A stretch of 47,727 bases of DNA from Deltaproteobacteria bacterium (GTDB lineage: Bacteria; Desulfobacterota; Desulfarculia; Adiutricales; Adiutricaceae): contig JAISEL010000110.1 in assembly GCA_031264185.1 (NCBI GenBank), positions 1-47,727 of the forward strand, read 5' to 3'. The translations under genes and the position numbers were made by a program. Positions 44,896 to 47,727 of this stretch are shown here, piece after piece (within the stretch, counting starts at the first letter, position 1; each line of letters begins with the position of its first letter). The notes below the pieces were generated by a model. It was not told the DNA's origin, did not search any database, and worked only from the letters and a program-made list of their open reading frames with translations.

Positions 44896-45747
44896 ATGTT
44901 TCCAGGAGCCAAAGTGTCCCTCTATAACTCCGATCCCCCGACCTTGGCCGAAATATTGCTGCGGCATTTAAAAACAGCCGACTTAAGGGACATAAATCCT
45001 TTTGTCCGGGGTTACGGCAATGAGCTTATCTCCCGTCTGGCTCCTTATTATCCCGACCTTGACCGCTTAAATTCCGTTGGCCTCAGGTTCAGTGATAACG
45101 GCTGGTTTTCAGCCGACACTCTTTATCAGACAGCTCACCTAAGCGAAAAATTCGGACCCGGCCAGTGTTTTCTCCAGGTTCAGGGTTATCAGGCCTTTCT
45201 GCCTGCTTTAAATCCGGACCAAGATGAAGAACTTTGGAACAGTCTGCCTCAGGTCGGTCCCAGACGCTTAAACCTCCAACAAAAAGGCGGTATCTCCCTC
45301 TGCCCTCTGTGGGGCCCGTGTTTGGGCCAGAGAGTCACTTACAGTGAACTGTTAGGGGAACTGGCTGAGGAGCTTAATAAAGAGCTGGACAGTTATTTCC
45401 GAGCCGAACTCATTGGCTGCCCCAAGGACTGCCGCCTGGCTATGGAAAGAACCGATGTTGGCCTCATTCTGGCTCAGGACGGCCAGGGCCTGACAGTTTT
45501 TTTGGGCGGCCGCCACCGTTTCGGGCACGATCCTGTTGTCCCGGAACCGATCAAATTTTTTGAACTGAGTGAAGCTTGGCCTATGCTGGATTTTGTCTTT
45601 ATGATTCATGACCAGTGGTATGAACTGAGACTCCCGGAAGACGAAACCCTGCCGGAGACGGTCAGCCGCCTTGGCTTGGATGTTATTTTAAAGACCAAAA
45701 ACCCCCGGGCCAATAATATTGGCCACATTAAGCCCCTAAACCGCTAA
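44896..45747 (+). CDS. Divergent DsrA-like sirohaem/[4Fe-4S] protein without ferredoxin domain
   Basis: A 283-residue cytoplasmic protein with the layout of the DsrA subunit of dissimilatory sulfite reductase. A nitrite/sulfite-reductase half-domain (residues about 60-120: VGLRFSDNGWFSADTLYQTAH) is followed by the coupled sirohaem/[4Fe-4S] cysteines Cys136-x5-Cys142 (LCPLWGPC) and Cys175-x3-Cys179 (IGCPKDC), then LAMERTDVGLI, matching the SDxxVIG segment. DsrA is normally about 435 residues with an inserted ferredoxin domain; that domain is missing. The N-terminus is also shorter. It is followed after 17 bp by a DsrB-like gene. The assignment is by motif spacing and order. It may be an altered enzyme, a sirohaem carrier or a decaying relic. 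Confidence 0.68.
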   Translation: MFPGAKVSLYNSDPPTLAEILLRHLKTADLRDINPFVRGYGNELISRLAPYYPDLDRLNSVGLRFSDNGWFSADTLYQTAHLSEKFGPGQCFLQVQGYQAFLPALNPDQDEELWNSLPQVGPRRLNLQQKGGISLCPLWGPCLGQRVTYSELLGELAEELNKELDSYFRAELIGCPKDCRLAMERTDVGLILAQDGQGLTVFLGGRHRFGHDPVVPEPIKFFELSEAWPMLDFVFMIHDQWYELRLPEDETLPETVSRLGLDVILKTKNPRANNIGHIKPLNR

Positions 45748-45764
45748 CTGATCCAGCAAACTTT

Positions 45765-46985
45765 ATGACTTCTGAAGATAAATCCCCGCCTCTGCCGCCG
45801 AACGAACTTCTTGAGGTGGATTTAAGCCCTGAGGAACTGATTCGAGCTCAGATCCCCAACGAGCTGACCAATTTAAGTTCCGACGCCACTCATCCTTTAA
45901 CCGAGGCTCCGGCTCCGGCCGGAGCCTCGGTCGAATCCGAACCTGTTCTGGAACCCATCCTGGCTGCCCAACCGGCCGTACCTGCGGAAAATGCCGACCG
46001 GTTAGGAGCCCCTATATTTTTCCAGCGTCTGGCCTTAGCCGAAAACCCCGGCCAAATAAAAATCAAAAGGCAGTCCCCTCAAAGCTACAGTTTGGCAGCC
46101 AACGACAACTGGCCGGTTTTTTTACTTCGCCGCCAGTGGACAGGACCTATCCCGGCTCAGGCTCTGAAAACCGCCGCCGCCGCCGCCAAACGTTACGGCG
46201 ACAATCGTCTGTGTTTAGGTCCCCACAATGAACTGGATATGTTCTTTAATGACCGCAGGTCATTGGATCTGGCCCTTCAGGAAACAGCCGAGCTGCCGGA
46301 GACCAAATTACTGCCCTTCAGACTCCTGGCCTGCCCCGGACTTTATTTCTGTCCCCTGGCTGCCAAAGACACACTGACTGCGGCTGAAACAATAAAAACC
46401 ATAGGTTCCCAAAAAGTCTGGCCAAAAACCGGCCGAAGAGACCCTCTGATTATTTCTCTGGCCGGTTGTCCGGCCGGCCAGGGGAGGGACTGCGGCCTTT
46501 ACGAATATGCCGATCTGACTGTGGAAGGTAACCGAACTGGCTTGCCGGTCATTAATCAAGCTCTGGCCGCCCAATCGCCCAATCTGGCCAGACTGATCGC
46601 CGGCTGTCCGACCGGGGCTCTGTCCGGGTCAACCCATCAGGAGGAATGTCTAAAAATAAATCCTCTCCTCTGTCGTCGCTGCGGCTTTTGTGTGCATGAA
46701 AACCTAAGTTTTACCTGGCCAAGTCCTCAGGGCAGTTATTTCCGGCTTCTTTTAGCCGGGAGGCGCCATGGTCATCAGCCGGTATATCTGCCACATAAAA
46801 TCATCTGGAGCAGACTGGGGAATAATTTCAGCCTCTCGATCTTAAAAATCTTCTCCTTACTGGAACTTTGGCTGACGGAATCCTCTCCTCAGGAACTTTT
46901 GGCCAATTTTCTGGAACGGACCGACCGTCTGGACTATCTGGCCGAGGCTCCGGAACCTGAACAGCCCGGCAGTCTTAGCAATTAA
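45765..46985 (+). CDS. Divergent DsrB-like sirohaem/Fe-S protein
   Basis: A 406-residue protein. Residues 1-80 are a Pro/Glu/Ala-rich tail not seen in DsrB. A nitrite/sulfite reductase half-domain follows (residues 115-175: WPVFLLRRQWTGPIPAQALK, then YGDNRLCLGPHNELDMFF). The sirohaem-side cysteines are Cys190-x5-Cys196 (ACPGLYFC) and Cys235 and Cys243 (AGCPAGQGRDCG), where DsrB has a tighter CCxxxC. A DsrB-type ferredoxin site is complete: Cys281 in AGCPTGAL plus Cys303, Cys306 and Cys309 (CRRCGFC). The C-terminus (LANFLERTDRLDYL) parallels the ERLGEWAERIG end of DsrB. It almost certainly forms a complex with the DsrA-like product of the preceding gene. Function unknown. Confidence 0.7.
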   Translation: MTSEDKSPPLPPNELLEVDLSPEELIRAQIPNELTNLSSDATHPLTEAPAPAGASVESEPVLEPILAAQPAVPAENADRLGAPIFFQRLALAENPGQIKIKRQSPQSYSLAANDNWPVFLLRRQWTGPIPAQALKTAAAAAKRYGDNRLCLGPHNELDMFFNDRRSLDLALQETAELPETKLLPFRLLACPGLYFCPLAAKDTLTAAETIKTIGSQKVWPKTGRRDPLIISLAGCPAGQGRDCGLYEYADLTVEGNRTGLPVINQALAAQSPNLARLIAGCPTGALSGSTHQEECLKINPLLCRRCGFCVHENLSFTWPSPQGSYFRLLLAGRRHGHQPVYLPHKIIWSRLGNNFSLSILKIFSLLELWLTESSPQELLANFLERTDRLDYLAEAPEPEQPGSLSN

Positions 46986-47433
46986 AAGAGCTGAAGCGGA
47001 TTAAAGGACTGTCCGAAACTCCACGGTCAGGTAAAACGGCCTTGACAAACTGTGATCAGAAAGCCGCCTCGGCAGCTTGCACAACCGGGCCGCAGGAAGC
47101 AGATTTTCTGGGCTGAAGATTTAAAGATACCAACATAAGCGAGAATATGATACTGCTGCGGAATGGTCGGGATTCGGATCTGATTCGAACTTAAAAATAG
47201 ATTTTTAAAATTACAGTTAACCAAAACAAAGATATCACAGATACCGCCGCTGGCGCTGCCACAAAAACAGGATGCATACGGAATTAAGATAAAATATATA
47301 ATATGCATTTAATAAACTTGACAGTAAGGCTGGTTAGTCAGCGGTAGTTCCTCAATAAGAGCAAAAAAAACGCTGCAAATTCATTTAGTTGGCAGCAATT
47401 CGCTTAAAACTTCAAGGCTAGGACGGAATATTA
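46986..47433. other. Intergenic region, no gene
   Basis: About 450 bp after the DsrB-like gene. The antisense 93-codon frame has no support. No clear terminator hairpin follows the DsrB-like gene. Confidence 0.4.
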
Positions 47434-47522
47434 TTACCCCGGCGGATAATTTTGAAACAAACAAATCACCATAAGGTAAAATCAATAAAGAAATAGATTA
47501 TCATAATAATCCGCCGAGGTAA
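47434..47522. mobile_element. Second MITE-like element, 89 bp
   Basis: The ends are TTACCCCGGCGGATAAT and, reverse-complemented, TTACCTCGGCGGATTAT; about 20 of 24 terminal bases pair. TA dinucleotides flank both sides (47432-47433 and 47523-47524), as expected for a TA target-site duplication. The ends are the same as those of the element at 1-179, but the interior is shorter and different. Confidence 0.65.
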
Positions 47523-47727
47523 TATTTAACATTTGGAAGCCTTTAGGTGCAGTGGAGTCTTTTTCAGTTTCCCGTTAGAATTGCTGGCTGAATTGAAAAC
47601 ATTCGAACGGGTGTGTCATTATAATAATGTAAAAATAAAATCGTTTTGCATAATATTCAGATGCCTACGCGTGTCATATAATGGTTCCAAAATTGAGACC
47701 ACCGATTGTTTGAGAGGATAAGAGAAT
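47523..47727. other. Window end, no supported gene
   Basis: A 62-codon frame at 47533-47721 has no recognisable content or ribosome-binding site. The sequence stops within the window edge. Confidence 0.35.

Overview
The window reads as a chromosomal segment of a Gram-negative anaerobe, most plausibly a Desulfobacterota/deltaproteobacterial lineage. The reasons are two outer-membrane TonB receptors, two TonB proteins and an ExbB, a class I chemoreceptor, a MEMO1-family protein, and at its right end a two-gene relic or paralogue of dissimilatory sulfite reductase. This placement is inference; no rRNA or other taxonomic marker is present. Genes are dense with CCGG/GGCC-rich codons, while long intergenic stretches are strongly AT-rich. 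No tRNA, rRNA, CRISPR array or complete insertion sequence was seen.

Left part (1-10.2 kb): a small TA-flanked inverted-repeat element, a truncated DUF3987 (primase-associated) remnant, an ExbB gene without a visible ExbD, and a broken FhaC/ShlB-type two-partner-secretion transporter (signal peptide, in-frame stop, POTRA domain, no barrel). These are followed by a MEMO-family gene, a methyl-accepting chemotaxis protein, about 2 kb without a convincing gene that ends in a strong + strand terminator (possible ncRNA), and umuD and umuC in an unusual convergent arrangement.

Middle part (10.5-23 kb): a + strand run of a membrane/Tat-type metallophosphoesterase, a DUF808 membrane protein, and two large helical-repeat proteins bracketing a DyP-type peroxidase. 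Then comes a - strand polar amino acid ABC transporter (binding protein, two permeases, ATPase) with a small tail-anchored coiled-coil gene attached 3 bp downstream.

Metal-uptake part (23.3-42.7 kb): a DUF4213/DUF364 gene coupled to a SAM methyltransferase, preceded by a decayed duplicate of its own 5' end. It is convergent with a tightly overlapped - strand operon: TonB-dependent receptor, ABC binding protein, FecCD-type permease, ATPase, TonB. Further right are a secreted Pmp-like beta-helix protein, a second TonB-dependent receptor, and a second TonB. A segment of about 1.5 kb (noncoding DNA plus the 3' end of htpX) is present twice, upstream of the metal operon (htpX part degraded) and upstream of the second TonB (htpX intact). 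The two TonB transcription units therefore share a duplicated upstream region.

Right end (42.8-47.7 kb): a metallo-beta-lactamase-fold hydrolase, an AT-rich secreted orphan protein, and two adjacent genes with the domain order and cysteine patterns of DsrA and DsrB, but very divergent, the first lacking the ferredoxin domain. A second, 89-bp, copy of the TA-flanked inverted-repeat element closes the window. The DsrAB-like pair and the receptor/ABC/TonB/DUF364/methyltransferase locus are the best candidates for something not yet described.
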